From contig NZ_JAIQZJ010000003.1 in assembly GCF_020073815.1 (NCBI RefSeq), positions 186,001 to 250,000 of the forward strand: a stretch of 64,000 bases of DNA, read 5' to 3'. The notes below the pieces were generated by a model. The model was not told where the DNA came from and made no database searches. It saw nothing but the letters and a program-made list of their open reading frames with translations. Shown piece after piece: positions 51,544-61,258 of the stretch. Source of the stretch: Nocardioides mangrovi (GTDB lineage Bacteria; Actinomycetota; Actinomycetes; Propionibacteriales; Nocardioidaceae). The position numbers were made by a program, and so were the translations under genes. Numbering within the stretch: the first letter of the stretch is position 1; every line of letters starts with the position of its first letter.

Positions 51544-53736
51544 TCAGGCAGGGAACGAGCCGCCGGACGCGGCCAGCTCGCGCAGGTACGACGTCGGGCG
51601 GAAGCGCTCGCCGTACGCGTCGGCGAGCTCGTCGGCGCGGGCCACGAACGCGCCCAGGCCCACCTGACCGGCTGCGTTCTGGTAGCCCTGCATGAACTGC
51701 GCGGCGCCGCCGGTCATGGCCGGGAAGCCGATGCCCATGATCGAGCCGATGTTGGCCGCGGCGGCCGACTCGATGACGCCCTCCTCGAAGCACTTCGCGG
51801 TCTCGATGGCCTCCGCGAAGAGCATCCGGTCCTTCATGTCCTGGAAGGGGATGGCGTCGGCGATCGGGAACTGCTCGGCGAGGCCGGACCACATCGAGCC
51901 GCGCTTGCCGTCGGCGTACTCGTAGAAGCCGGCGCCCTCGAGCCGCGACGGGCGGCCGAGCTCGATCATCTTCTCGACGACCAGGCTGCCCGGGTGCGGG
52001 TCGTAGGTGCCGCCGTCGCGCTCGGCGGCGTCCTTGGTGGCCTTGGCGATCTTGCCCATCAGCACCATGTTGAGCTCGTCGGTCAGCTGCAGCGGGCCGA
52101 CGGGGTAGCCGGCCTGCGTCGCGGCCCGCTCGATCGACCAGGGCTGCTGGCCCTCGGCGACCATCGCGAGGCCCTCGTTGACCATCGTGCCGATGACCCG
52201 CGAGGTGTAGAAGCCGCGGCTGTCGTTGACGACGATCGGCGTCTTCCTGATCTGCTGCACGACGTCGTAGGCCCTGGCCAGCGCGACGTCCGAGGTCTCC
52301 TTGCCCCTGATGATCTCGACGAGCGGCATCTTGTCGACGGGGCTGAAGAAGTGCAGGCCGATGAAGTCGGCGGGCCGGTCGACGCCGGTGGCCAGCTCGG
52401 TGATCGGGAGCGTGGAGGTGTTGGAGCAGAGCAGCGCGTCCGGGTTGACGTACGGCGCGATCTCGGCGAAGACCTGCTTCTTCAGGGACGGGTCCTCGAA
52501 GACCGCCTCGATCACCAGGTCGCAGCCGGCCAGGTCGGCCGGGTCGGCGGTCGGGGTGATCCTCATCAGGAGCTCCTGGGACTTCTCCTCGGTGAGCTTG
52601 CCGCGCGAGATCGCCTTGGCGTTGAGGCCCTCGGAGTAGGCCTTGCCCTTGGCCGCGCCCTCGGCGGACACGTCCTTGAGCACGACCTGCATGCCCGCGC
52701 GGGCGCAGGAGTAGGCGATGCCGGCGCCCATCATGCCGGCGCCGAGGACGCCGACCTTGGTCGCCTTGTAGGGCTCGATGCCCTGCGGGCGGAGCTTGCC
52801 GGCGTTGATCGCCTGCAGGTCGAAGAAGAACGCCTGGATCATGTTCTTCGAGCCCTGGTTGACGATCAGGTTCGTCAGGTAGCGCGACTCGATCCGCGAC
52901 GCCGTGTCGAAGTCGACGCTCGCGCCCTCGACCGCGGCCGAGAGGATCGCCCGCGGGGCGAGGTAGACCGCGCCCTTGGTCTGCTTGCGCAGCAGCGCCG
53001 GGAAGGCCGGCAGGAAGCCCGCGAGCGCCGGGGTCTTCGGGGTGCCACCGGGCATCTTGTAGCCGGGCTTGTCCCAGGGGTTCTGCGCCTCGTCGGGGTT
53101 GGCCTTGATCCACGCCTTCGCGGCCGGGACCAGCTCCTCGCGGGTCGCGACCAGCTCGTCGACCAGGCCCTTCTCCTTCGCGGCGTCCGGGGAGAACTGC
53201 GTGCCCGGGAGCAGCACGTCCATCAGGCCCTGCTGCAGGCCGAGGAGGCGGACGACGCGGGTCACGCCGCCGCCGCCGGGAAGCAGGCCGAGCGTCGACT
53301 CGGGCAGGCCGATCTTGACCGAGCGGTCGTCGACGGCGATGCGGTGGTTGCAGGCCAGGCAGATCTCGTAGCCACCGCCGAGCGCGGCGCCGTTGATCGC
53401 GGCGACGACCGGGCGCGGGTAGAGCTCGAGCCTGCGCAGCCCGGCCTTGACCGCCTCGCCCATCGCGAAGACCGGCGCGGCGTCGTCCTTGGTCGCCTGC
53501 ATCATGTTCTTGAGGTTGCCGCCCGCGAAGAAGGTCTTCTTGGCGCTGGCGATCACGACGCCCGTCACGTCGTCGACCTCGTCGTACAGCTTCTGCACGG
53601 CGGCGGCCATCGACTCCTGGTAGAGCTCGTTCATCGTGTTGGCGCTGGCGGTCGGGTCGTCGAGGGTGAGGGTGACGATGCCGTCGGCGTCGCGCTCGTA
53701 GTGGACGGCCGTCTGCTGCTCGGTGCTGGTGCTCAT
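51544..53736 (-). CDS. fadB: Beta-oxidation multifunctional enzyme (enoyl-CoA hydratase / 3-hydroxyacyl-CoA dehydrogenase)
   Basis: 730 residues from ATG 53736. Residues ~15-200 are the hydratase with both catalytic Glu ([12 protein letters not shown] and IGLPESTLG). From ~330 the NAD domain begins ([21 protein letters not shown]), with [12 protein letters not shown] and the catalytic [15 protein letters not shown], followed by two C-terminal dehydrogenase domains. Oxidises long-chain acyl-CoAs with FadA as a trifunctional complex. It lies 23 nt after fadA. Counterpart of Rv0860. Confidence 0.95.
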   Translation of the reverse strand: MSTSTEQQTAVHYERDADGIVTLTLDDPTASANTMNELYQESMAAAVQKLYDEVDDVTGVVIASAKKTFFAGGNLKNMMQATKDDAAPVFAMGEAVKAGLRRLELYPRPVVAAINGAALGGGYEICLACNHRIAVDDRSVKIGLPESTLGLLPGGGGVTRVVRLLGLQQGLMDVLLPGTQFSPDAAKEKGLVDELVATREELVPAAKAWIKANPDEAQNPWDKPGYKMPGGTPKTPALAGFLPAFPALLRKQTKGAVYLAPRAILSAAVEGASVDFDTASRIESRYLTNLIVNQGSKNMIQAFFFDLQAINAGKLRPQGIEPYKATKVGVLGAGMMGAGIAYSCARAGMQVVLKDVSAEGAAKGKAYSEGLNAKAISRGKLTEEKSQELLMRITPTADPADLAGCDLVIEAVFEDPSLKKQVFAEIAPYVNPDALLCSNTSTLPITELATGVDRPADFIGLHFFSPVDKMPLVEIIRGKETSDVALARAYDVVQQIRKTPIVVNDSRGFYTSRVIGTMVNEGLAMVAEGQQPWSIERAATQAGYPVGPLQLTDELNMVLMGKIAKATKDAAERDGGTYDPHPGSLVVEKMIELGRPSRLEGAGFYEYADGKRGSMWSGLAEQFPIADAIPFQDMKDRMLFAEAIETAKCFEEGVIESAAAANIGSIMGIGFPAMTGGAAQFMQGYQNAAGQVGLGAFVARADELADAYGERFRPTSYLRELAASGGSFPA

Positions 53737-53759
53737 GGGTGTGTGAGTTCCTGTTCTGG

Positions 53760-54971
53760 TCAGACGATCTCGACGATGGTGGCGATGCCCATGCCGCCGC
53801 CGACGCAGAGCGTGGCGAGGCCGCGGCGCAGGTCGCGGCGCTGGAGCTCGTCGACGAGGGTGCCGAGGATCATCGCGCCGGTCGCGCCGAGCGGGTGGCC
53901 CATCGCGATCGCGCCACCGTTGACGTTGGTGATCTCGTGGCTGATGCCGAGGTCGCGCATGAAGCGCATGGCGACGGCGGCGAAGGCCTCGTTGATCTCG
54001 AAGAGGTCGATGTCCTCCACCTCGAGCCCGGCCTTGGCCAGCGCCTTGCGGGCGGCCGGGGCGGGACCGGTGAGCATGATCGTCGGGTCGGCGCCGGAGA
54101 CGGCGGTCGCGATGATGCGCGCCCGCGGGGTGAGGCCGAGCTGGCTGCCGACCTCCTCGGAGCCGATCGCGACCAGGGCCGCGCCGTCGACGATGCCGGA
54201 GCTGTTGCCGGCGTGGTGGACGTGGTCGATCTTCTCGACCCAGTGGTACTTCTCCAGCGCGACGTCGTCGAAGCCCGCGTCGCGACCGATCTGGGCGAAG
54301 CTCGGCTTGAGGCCGGCCAGGCCCTCCGGCGTCGTGTCCGGGCGGATCAGCTCGTCGGTGTCGAGCACGGTCAGGCCGTTGAGGTCCTTGACCGGGACGA
54401 TGGCGTTGGAGAAGTAGCCGTTGGCCCACGCCTTCGCGGCGCGGTGGTTGGACTCCGCGGCGTACGCGTCGACGTCGTGCCGGCTCCAGCCCTCGATGGT
54501 GGCGATCAGGTCGGCGCCGATGCCCTGCGGCACGAAGCCGGTCGTCAGCGCGGTGGCCGGGTCGGAGGCCCACGCGCCGCCGTCGGAGCCCATCGCGACC
54601 CGGCTCATCGACTCGACGCCGCCGGCGAGGATGAGGTCCTCGAAGCCGCCGCGGACGCGGGACGCCGCCTGGTTGACCGCCTCGAGACCCGAGGCACAGA
54701 AGCGGTTGAGCTGCACGCCGGCCACCGTCTCGGGGTAGCCGGCCTTGAGCGCGGCGGTCTTCGCGATGTCGCCGCCCTGCTCGCCGATCGGCGAGACCAC
54801 GCCGAGGACGACGTCGTCGACGCGCTCGGGGTCCAGGGTCGGGTTGCGGACCTTGATCTCGTCGAGCAGGCCGACCACCAGGTCGACCGGCTTGACCTCG
54901 TGCAGCGAGCCCGCCGCCTTGCCCTTGCCGCGCGGCGTGCGGATGTGGTCGTACACGAATGCTTCAGCCAT
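53760..54971 (-). CDS. fadA: Acetyl-CoA C-acyltransferase (3-ketothiolase)
   Basis: 403 residues from ATG 54971. Thiolase with nucleophile Cys in [16 protein letters not shown], the His of [18 protein letters not shown], and the second Cys in [13 protein letters not shown]. It cleaves 3-ketoacyl-CoA to acetyl-CoA and a shortened acyl-CoA, and pairs with FadB in one operon. The promoter region upstream contains a perfect inverted repeat placed between candidate -35 and -10 elements. Confidence 0.95.
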   Translation of the reverse strand: MAEAFVYDHIRTPRGKGKAAGSLHEVKPVDLVVGLLDEIKVRNPTLDPERVDDVVLGVVSPIGEQGGDIAKTAALKAGYPETVAGVQLNRFCASGLEAVNQAASRVRGGFEDLILAGGVESMSRVAMGSDGGAWASDPATALTTGFVPQGIGADLIATIEGWSRHDVDAYAAESNHRAAKAWANGYFSNAIVPVKDLNGLTVLDTDELIRPDTTPEGLAGLKPSFAQIGRDAGFDDVALEKYHWVEKIDHVHHAGNSSGIVDGAALVAIGSEEVGSQLGLTPRARIIATAVSGADPTIMLTGPAPAARKALAKAGLEVEDIDLFEINEAFAAVAMRFMRDLGISHEITNVNGGAIAMGHPLGATGAMILGTLVDELQRRDLRRGLATLCVGGGMGIATIVEIV

Positions 54972-55045
54972 GACCGTCCTACTCCATCGAGAGCTGTATC
55001 GAGAGCTGCAGAGAGCTGGGGTGGTGAGGAATCCTCTCCTCGATT

Positions 55046-55064
55046 GTGACACTATTACTGTCAC
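55046..55064. promoter_or_regulatory. Operator in the fadA promoter (TGACA-N7-TGTCA)
   Basis: GTGACA and TGTCAC are perfect 6-bp arms around CTATTAC. On the minus strand it lies between TTGACG (55070-55065) and CACAAT (55048-55043), a candidate fadA promoter with a 16-bp spacer, the place where MerR-family proteins bind. The same 17-bp pattern recurs at 63165. Confidence 0.65.
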
Positions 55065-55125
55065 CGTCAAGGAGACGGTCGCTGTGGCGGGGGTCACTCC
55101 CGTGCCGCACTGGGGGCTGACGAGC

Positions 55126-55866
55126 ATGGACGAGAACGTCGAGACGCGGCGCGAGCTGCTGACCCTCGACGAGCTGACCGCCCGGGTCGGGATGAGCGTG
55201 CGCAACATCCGCTTCTACACGACCAAGGGCCTGGTGCCGCCGCCGATCCGGCGCGGCCGCTCGGGCTACTACAGCTCCGAGCACATCGCCCGGCTCGAGC
55301 TGGTCCAGGAGCTCCAGGCGCACGGCTTCACGCTCTCCGCGATCGAGCGGTACGTCGCCGGCATCCCCGTCGACGCCTCCCCCGAGGAGATCGCGCTGCA
55401 CCGCACGATGCTCGCTCCGTGGCAGGCCGACCTGCCCGTCGAGATGTCGCGCGCGGAGCTCGACCGGCGCACCGGCCGGACGCTCAGCGACGACGACCTC
55501 ACCACCCTCGCCGCCCTCGGCATCGTCTTCCGCACCAAGCGCGGTCGCTACGAGGTGGCCGTCTCCCAGCTGTCGGTGGGGCTCGGCCTGCTCGACCTCG
55601 GCTTCCCGGTCGAGGCCGCGCTCGCCGCCGCGGAGGTGTACGCCGAGCACGGCCGCCAGGTCGCCCACGAGCTCAACGAGCTCTTCCGCACCATGGTGTG
55701 GCCGGTCTACAAGGAGTCCGGCGCCAGCGCGGAGACGCTGCGCGAGGTCGTCGAGCGGCTCAAGCCGCTGTCGATCGCCAGCCTGGTCTCGGCGTACGAG
55801 GCCGGCATGGACGAGGACCGCCGGCAGCGCGCCGAGCGGCGCGCCCGGCGCGCGTCCGGCGACTAG
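55126..55866 (+). CDS. MerR family regulator, divergent from fadAB
   Basis: 246 residues from ATG 55126. N-terminal winged HTH ([40 protein letters not shown]) and a long C-terminal helical domain with no Cys cluster, so not a metal sensor. The position, back to back with fadA and with an operator between, suggests it controls fatty acid degradation in response to an acyl-CoA. Target and ligand are inferred from context. Confidence 0.88.
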   Translation: MDENVETRRELLTLDELTARVGMSVRNIRFYTTKGLVPPPIRRGRSGYYSSEHIARLELVQELQAHGFTLSAIERYVAGIPVDASPEEIALHRTMLAPWQADLPVEMSRAELDRRTGRTLSDDDLTTLAALGIVFRTKRGRYEVAVSQLSVGLGLLDLGFPVEAALAAAEVYAEHGRQVAHELNELFRTMVWPVYKESGASAETLREVVERLKPLSIASLVSAYEAGMDEDRRQRAERRARRASGD

Positions 55867-55877
55867 TGCTGCACCTG

Positions 55878-56030
55878 GGCTGGCGGCTGGGTCCTGCCGG
55901 TGAGTGGTGCGGGTTCACCAAGGGATGAAGGTGAGCCGACACTTCCCCCGGCGAACTCGCCACGGGAGGTGCGGGTTCGACCTGATCCCTTGGTGAGCCA
56001 CCAGATCCCTCGCCGAACCAGCAGCCAGCC
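55878..56030. other. Structured gap between convergent genes
   Basis: GGCTGGCGGCTGG (55878-55890) pairs with 56018-56030 (12 of 13), and CACCAAGGGAT (55916-55926) pairs with 55985-55995 perfectly; GGTGCGGGTTC occurs twice in direct orientation. Together they could fold into one long branched stem. A bidirectional terminator is the simplest reading; a small structured RNA is possible. Confidence 0.5.
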
Positions 56031-56034
56031 GCGG

Positions 56035-56472
56035 TCAGCGGTCGAGGCGCAGGTGCAGCCAGGGCCGGGACAGCTCGAAGCGGCGCCCGGTGACCGCGGT
56101 CGGGACGATCTCGACCACGTCGTACTTCGGCGAGCCGAGCCACGGCCGCAACGGCAGCTGCTCGGCCCGGTGCGCCTCGTCCTCCTCCAGGTGCCTGGCC
56201 CGGCCGCGCACCACGACGCTCACGGCGGTCTCGCCGGCCACGTCGTCGACCTCGAAAGCCACCTCGTGGCCGAGCTCGACGGCGAGGAGCTTGGTGCCGG
56301 GTGCGGTGCGGAAGAGCAGGGTGGGGTCGCCGCCACTGTCGTCCACCGCGTAGTTGATCGGCGTGATGTGCTGCTCGTCGACGATCGTGAACGCAAGCCG
56401 CCCGAGCTCACGGGCCCGGAGCAGCTCCCAGCACTCCTGCTGGGTCATCTCGGGAAGGGTCGGGTCGTCCAT
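56035..56472 (-). CDS. Pyridoxamine 5'-phosphate oxidase-like flavin-binding protein
   Basis: 145 residues, ATG start. Split-barrel fold with ELLRARELGRLAFTIVDEQ, ITPINYAVD, LLFRTAPGTKL and VAFEVDDVAGE, the pattern of small F420/FMN-binding oxidoreductases widespread in actinobacteria. Often general-stress genes. No specific substrate. Confidence 0.82.
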   Translation of the reverse strand: MDDPTLPEMTQQECWELLRARELGRLAFTIVDEQHITPINYAVDDSGGDPTLLFRTAPGTKLLAVELGHEVAFEVDDVAGETAVSVVVRGRARHLEEDEAHRAEQLPLRPWLGSPKYDVVEIVPTAVTGRRFELSRPWLHLRLDR

Positions 56473-56543
56473 GCACCCACGCTAGGCACCGCCGGGTGGT
56501 CCGACGAGAGTCATTGGTCCCGGAACGGGGTACGACCTGGCCG

Positions 56544-57437
56544 ATGACTGCACCCCTGACGATCCTGGTCGCCGGCGCGTCCGGCTTCATCGGCCGCCAC
56601 CTGGTCCCCGAGCTGCTCGACCGCGGCCACCGCGTGCGCGCGATGACCCGCCACCCCGAGTCGTACGACGGGCCGGGCGAGCCGGTCCACGGCGACGTGG
56701 CCGACCCCGGCAGCCTCGGCGACCCCATGGACGGCGTCGACGTGGCCGTCTACCTCGTGCACTCGCTCGACGACGCCGACTTCGAGCGCAAGGACGCCGA
56801 GGCCGCGCGGGCGTTCGGGCTCGCCGCGGCCGCGACCGGCGTGCAGCAGATCGTCTACCTCGGCGGCCTCGGCCGCGACGGCGACGAGCTGTCCGCGCAC
56901 CTGCGCTCCCGGCGCGAGGTCGAGCGGGTGCTGGGCGAGTCCGGCGTCCCGGTCACCGTGCTGCGGGCCGCGATCGTGGTCGGCGCGGGCGGCATCTCGT
57001 GGGAGATGACCCGGCAGCTGGTGAAGAACCTGCCGGCGATGGTGGTGCCCAAGTGGGCCAGCACGCTGACCCAGCCGATCGCGCTCGACGACGTCGTCCG
57101 CTACCTCGCCGGCGTGATCGGGCTCGAGGACGCGAAGGGCCGCGTCTTCGAGATCGGCGGCGCCGACCAGCTGACCTACGTCGACATGCTCCAGCAGGCC
57201 GGCGAGGTCATCGACGGGCGCACGGTCCCCGTCATCACCGTGCCGGTGCTGACCCCGCAGCTCTCCTCGCGCTGGATCTCGCTGGTGACCGACGTCGACA
57301 CGACCACCGGGCGCAACCTGATCGACTCGATGGGCACCGAGGTCGTGGTCACCGACAACGCGATCCTCGACCTGGTGCCGGGCGACCCCCTGACCTACAA
57401 GGAGGCCGTCCGCCGCGCCCTAGAAGAGCGCGGGTAG
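56544..57437 (+). CDS. NAD(P)H-binding atypical SDR (NmrA-like)
   Basis: 297 residues from ATG 56544. The Rossmann motif is ILVAGASGFIGRHLVPELL (GASGFIG, about 9-15), then HGDVADP, VYLVHSLDDADFERKDAEAA and VLRAAIVVG. No YxxxK catalytic pair stands at the expected place, as in atypical SDRs that act on quinones or sugar lipids or only sense NAD(P)H. It overlaps the convergent CPBP gene by 18 nt. Confidence 0.85.
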   Translation: MTAPLTILVAGASGFIGRHLVPELLDRGHRVRAMTRHPESYDGPGEPVHGDVADPGSLGDPMDGVDVAVYLVHSLDDADFERKDAEAARAFGLAAAATGVQQIVYLGGLGRDGDELSAHLRSRREVERVLGESGVPVTVLRAAIVVGAGGISWEMTRQLVKNLPAMVVPKWASTLTQPIALDDVVRYLAGVIGLEDAKGRVFEIGGADQLTYVDMLQQAGEVIDGRTVPVITVPVLTPQLSSRWISLVTDVDTTTGRNLIDSMGTEVVVTDNAILDLVPGDPLTYKEAVRRALEERG

Positions 57438-58016
57438 CGCGAGCAGCATGACCAGCGACCAGGTGCCGTGCACGATCGCCGGGGCGAGGACACCGCCGCT
57501 GCGCTCCCGGACGACGGCGGTCACCAGGCCGAGCAGCGCCGCCGCGAAGACGAGCATGGCGTTGCCGGTCGCGAGCGTCGCCACGGTGTAGACGACCGTC
57601 GTCACGACCACCGGTCGGCCGACGACGTCGTAGAGGGCGCCGCGGAAGAAGAGCTCCTCGCACACCCCGGTGAGCACCGCGACCAGGCCGATCAGCGGGC
57701 CGGACCCGCGCTCGGCGTACGCCGTCACCGACCCCACCAGGTCGTCCAGCGCCGGAATCTCGCGCACCACCAGGGCCCCGACGACGAAGACCGCGCCCAG
57801 CCCCAGGCCGACGAGCAGCGGCAGGACCGGGGAGCGGGAGCCGAGCGGCGGCGGTCCGCCGAGCACGCCGCCGAGCGCCCAGGTCGCGGCGAGGACGAGG
57901 GCGGCCGGGTAGAACCAGTCCTGGCCGGGCTCGACGTGCAGGGAGATGCCGAGGAGGACGGTCCCGAGCACGAGGAAACCGCCGACGACCAGCGGTCGTC
58001 GGCGGTCTCGGATCAC
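57420..58016 (-). CDS. CPBP family intramembrane metalloprotease
   Basis: 198 residues, GTG start. Six or so transmembrane segments; the Abi/CPBP motifs EELFFRGALYDVV and the later HGTWSLVMLL (His) are intact. Members process CAAX-like proteins or bacteriocins and self-immunity factors. No bacteriocin gene is nearby. 11 nt upstream of it ends no other gene; csbD lies next on the same strand. Confidence 0.85.
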   Translation of the reverse strand: MIRDRRRPLVVGGFLVLGTVLLGISLHVEPGQDWFYPAALVLAATWALGGVLGGPPPLGSRSPVLPLLVGLGLGAVFVVGALVVREIPALDDLVGSVTAYAERGSGPLIGLVAVLTGVCEELFFRGALYDVVGRPVVVTTVVYTVATLATGNAMLVFAAALLGLVTAVVRERSGGVLAPAIVHGTWSLVMLLALPALF

Positions 58017-58027
58017 AGTCGGCGAGG

Positions 58028-58222
58028 CTACTTCTTCAGCCCGTCCTTGACGTCCTTCGCGGCGTCCTTCAGGTGCTCGCCGGCGTTCTTGACCTTGGCC
58101 CCCATCTGGTCGGCCTTGCCCTCGGCCTCCAGGTCCCGGTCACCGGTCGCCTTGCCGGCGGACTCCTTGCCCTGGCCCTTGAGCTCGTCGACCTTGTTCT
58201 CGGCCTTGTCCTTCAGACCCAT
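58028..58222 (-). CDS. CsbD-like stress protein
   Basis: 64 residues from ATG 58222 with an excellent GAGGAGGT site. Charged, Lys/Asp/Glu-rich, with the CsbD entry MGLKDKAENKVDELKGQGKE. CsbD proteins are general stress proteins of unknown activity, induced by alternative sigma factors in Bacillus. A small GGGTGT-GCGT-ACACCC hairpin lies 20 nt upstream. Confidence 0.85.
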   Translation of the reverse strand: MGLKDKAENKVDELKGQGKESAGKATGDRDLEAEGKADQMGAKVKNAGEHLKDAAKDVKDGLKK

Positions 58223-58293
58223 CGCTACCTCCTCGGGTGTGCGTACACCCGGGAAGTGACCGGTCTGCGCGACGGTCAAACCCCTCGGGGCGC

Positions 58294-59646
58294 TCAGGCC
58301 GAGGAGGTCGGGCGCCGGCCGCGGCCGCCGCGGCGGCGGCGGTTGCCGCTGCCCTGCGGGCGAGCGCCCTGCTGCCCGGCCGGACGCCGGCGCTGACCCT
58401 GCTTCGGGGCCTGCTTCGGCCGCTGCTGCTGAGCCGGCGCCTCGACCACGAGACCACCGGGCACCAGCACGCGCTCGCCCGGGGCGAGGTCGGCGAGCAC
58501 CGGGTGGCTGGCGCCGACGACCTTGGTCGTCGTCGGCTTGATGCCGGCGGCCCGGGTCAGGCTGCGCACCTCACGCACCTGGTCGTCGGTCATCAGGGTG
58601 ACGACGGTGCCCTTGGCGCCGGCCCGCGCCGTACGACCGGAGCGGTGCAGGTAGGCCTTGTGCTCGACCGGCGGGTCGGCGTGCACGACGAGCGCGACGT
58701 CGTCGACGTGGATGCCACGAGCGGCGATGTCGGTGGCGACCAGCGTGGTGGCGCGACCGGAGTGGAAGGCCTCCATGTTGCGGGTGCGGGCGCCCTGGCT
58801 GAGGTTGCCGTGCAGCTCGACCGAGGGCACCCCCGCGCTGTTGAGCTGGCGGGTGAGCGCCTTCGCGCCGTGCTTGGTGCGGGTGAAGACGACGGTGCGA
58901 CCGGGCGCGCTGGTCAGGTCGACCAGGACCGGCACGCGGTGCTCGCGCGCGACGTGCAGGACGTGGTGGTCCATGGTGGCGACCGGCGACTGCGCCGAGT
59001 CGGCCTGGTGGGTGACCGGGTTGCGCAGGTAGCGCTTGACCAGCACGTCGATCGCCTTGTCGAGCGTGGCCGAGAAGAGCAGCCGCTGGCTGTCCTGCGG
59101 GGTCTTGTCGAGGAGGCGGCGTACGGCGGGCAGGAAGCCGAGGTCGGCCATGTGGTCGGCCTCGTCGAGCACGGTCACCTCGATCGCGCCGAGGTCGCAG
59201 TGACCCTGGCCGATGAGGTCCTCGAGCCGGCCGGGGCAGGCGAGGACGATGTCGGCACCGCGGCGCAGGCCGACGACCTGCGGCTGCTGGCCGACGCCGC
59301 CGAAGACGGTGCGGGTGGTCAGGCCCGCGGCGGCCGCGAGCGGCGCCAGCGAGGCCTCGATCTGGGCGACCAGCTCACGGGTCGGGGCGAGCACGAGGGC
59401 GCGCGGGCGCTTGCTCTGCGCCGGCTTGCCACCCGCGAGGCGGGCGACGAGCGGGACCAGGAACGCGTAGGTCTTGCCGGAGCCGGTGCGGCCCCGGCCG
59501 AGGACGTCGCGTCCGGCGAGGGAGTCGGGGAGGGTCGCGGCCTGGATCGGCGTCGGGGTCATGATGCCGAGGTCCGCGAGGACGGTGGACAGGTCCGCGG
59601 GCACGCCGAGGTCGGCGAAGCCCGCAGTCGTGACTGCAGAAGACAA
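58294..59646 (-). CDS. DEAD-box RNA helicase
   Basis: 450 residues, TTG start. Motifs: Q motif (MTPTPIQAATLP), GRGRTGSGKT, PTRELVAQ, DEAD in TVLDEADHMADLG, SAT in LLFSATLD, DIAARGIHV and HRSGRTARAG. The C-terminal ~50 residues are basic, Gln/Arg/Gly-rich (GNRRRRGGRGRR), an RNA-binding tail as in RhlE-type and cold-shock helicases. A gap of 148 nt upstream (59647-59794) holds no gene; it may be a long leader of this gene, but I see no clear fold. Confidence 0.92.
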   Translation of the reverse strand: MSSAVTTAGFADLGVPADLSTVLADLGIMTPTPIQAATLPDSLAGRDVLGRGRTGSGKTYAFLVPLVARLAGGKPAQSKRPRALVLAPTRELVAQIEASLAPLAAAAGLTTRTVFGGVGQQPQVVGLRRGADIVLACPGRLEDLIGQGHCDLGAIEVTVLDEADHMADLGFLPAVRRLLDKTPQDSQRLLFSATLDKAIDVLVKRYLRNPVTHQADSAQSPVATMDHHVLHVAREHRVPVLVDLTSAPGRTVVFTRTKHGAKALTRQLNSAGVPSVELHGNLSQGARTRNMEAFHSGRATTLVATDIAARGIHVDDVALVVHADPPVEHKAYLHRSGRTARAGAKGTVVTLMTDDQVREVRSLTRAAGIKPTTTKVVGASHPVLADLAPGERVLVPGGLVVEAPAQQQRPKQAPKQGQRRRPAGQQGARPQGSGNRRRRGGRGRRPTSSA

Positions 59647-59794
59647 GGGGTTCTACTCACTGCTGGGGTGTCTCGCCAGCGATGGGATCCCGAGAGGGGC
59701 GCAGGGCACGAGGCCCGCGGGCGGCCCGAGGCAAGACGGAACGGGCTGCACCACCCAGCCTAGGCGCCGGGTGGGCGCACTCCCGCATCCGTGG

Positions 59795-61234
59795 CTACGT
59801 GAACTGCAGCACGCCGTCGTCGACCGGCTTGCGCCCCAGCGTCCTGCGGTCGGCGAGGTAGTCCTGTCGCAGCTTCCACGGCTCGCGGTCGCCCTGGACC
59901 GGCAGCTCGTCGAGCGCGCGCAGGATGTAGCCGGACTCGAAGTCCATCAGCCGCTCCTCACCGACGGACGGGTCGCGCGGGGCCACGACGATGCGCGCCC
60001 CCGCCTCGTCCATCCGGGTCAGCAGCCGGCACACGAAGTCGGCGACCAGGTCGGCCTTCAGGGTCCAGGACGCATTGGTGTAGCCGATGGTGAAGGCCAG
60101 GTTGGGGACGTCGCTGAGCATCAGCGCGCGGTAGGCGAGCGTCTCGTGCGGCTTGACCGGCTCGCCGTCGACCGTCAGCGTCGCGCCGCCGAAGAGCTGG
60201 AGCTTGAGACCGGTGGCGGTCACGATGATGTCGGCGTCCAGCTCCTCGCCGGAGGCGAGCCGGATGCCGGTCTCGGTGAAGGTGTCGATCTGGTCGGTGA
60301 CCACCGAGGCGTCGCCGCGGCTGATCGCCTTGAAGAGGTCGCCGTCCGGGACGAAGCACATCCGCTGGGTCCACGGGTCGTAGGTGGGCTTGAAGTGCCG
60401 GTCGACGTCGTACCCCTCCGGGAGCTGCGGCAGCATCTGCTTGCGCAGCCAGCCGCGGATCTGGTCGGGGCGCCGGCGCGAGCGCTGGTAGAAGAAGCGG
60501 AAGGTCAGGATCGACTTCCACCGGACGAGCGGGAAGCGGAGCCGCTGGGGCAGCCAGCGCAGGGCGTGGGCGACCGGGTCCGCGCCGGGCAGCGAGAGCA
60601 CGTACGACGGGGAGCGCTGCAGCATCGTGACGTGGCCCGCGCCGCGGTCGGCCATGGCGGGCACCAACGTCACCGCTGTCGCTCCGGAGCCGATGACGAC
60701 GACCTTCTTGCCGGTGTAGTCGAGGTCCTCGGGCCAGTGCTGCGGGTGGATCACCGTGCCGCGGAAGTCGTCGCGGCCCGGGAAGACCGGCGTGTGGCCC
60801 TGGTCGTAGTCGTAGTAGCCGGTGCAGCCGTAGAGGAAGCCGGTCGTCAGCTGGCTGGTCTCGCCGTCGTGCTCGACCGTGACCGTCCACAGCGCGGTGG
60901 AGGAGTCCCAGTCGGCCGCGAGCATGCGGTGCCCGAAGCGGACCAGCCGGTCGACGCCGTACTCCCGGGCGGTGTCCTGGACGTAGCCGCGGATGGACGC
61001 GCCGTCGGCGAGCGCGCGCTCGTCGGCCCAGGGACGCCAGGCATAGCCGAGGGTGAACATGTCGGAGTCCGAGCGGATGCCGGGATAGCGGAAGAGGTCC
61101 CACGTGCCGCCGATGGCATCGCGGGCCTCGAGGATCGCCAGGCTGCGGCCGGGGTGCTCGGTGCGCAGCCGGCACGCCGCGCCGATGCCCGAGAGGCCGG
61201 CACCGACGACGAGGACATCGACATGCTCCGTCAT
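59795..61234 (-). CDS. ethA: EthA-like Baeyer-Villiger flavin monooxygenase
   Basis: 479 residues from ATG 61234 (GTG 61243 possible). FAD motif VVGAGLSGIGAACRL, GGTWDLFRYPGIRSDSDM, the Baeyer-Villiger signature FRGTVIHPQHW, NADPH motif VVIGSGATAVTLVPAMADRG and INATG-like VTATGLKLQLFGG. These words match M. tuberculosis EthA closely. It inserts oxygen into ketones or oxidises sulfur; in mycobacteria it activates ethionamide. No ethR-type TetR lies beside it; instead it follows an amidotransferase gene by 24 nt. Confidence 0.93.
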   Translation of the reverse strand: MTEHVDVLVVGAGLSGIGAACRLRTEHPGRSLAILEARDAIGGTWDLFRYPGIRSDSDMFTLGYAWRPWADERALADGASIRGYVQDTAREYGVDRLVRFGHRMLAADWDSSTALWTVTVEHDGETSQLTTGFLYGCTGYYDYDQGHTPVFPGRDDFRGTVIHPQHWPEDLDYTGKKVVVIGSGATAVTLVPAMADRGAGHVTMLQRSPSYVLSLPGADPVAHALRWLPQRLRFPLVRWKSILTFRFFYQRSRRRPDQIRGWLRKQMLPQLPEGYDVDRHFKPTYDPWTQRMCFVPDGDLFKAISRGDASVVTDQIDTFTETGIRLASGEELDADIIVTATGLKLQLFGGATLTVDGEPVKPHETLAYRALMLSDVPNLAFTIGYTNASWTLKADLVADFVCRLLTRMDEAGARIVVAPRDPSVGEERLMDFESGYILRALDELPVQGDREPWKLRQDYLADRRTLGRKPVDDGVLQFT

Positions 61235-61258
61235 GTCCCGCACCCTACTGAATATCTG

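Noticed and set aside
59647..59794. Riboswitch or small RNA before the DEAD-box gene
   Set aside because: I could not see a recognisable riboswitch core or a conserved fold; only a long GC-rich leader.
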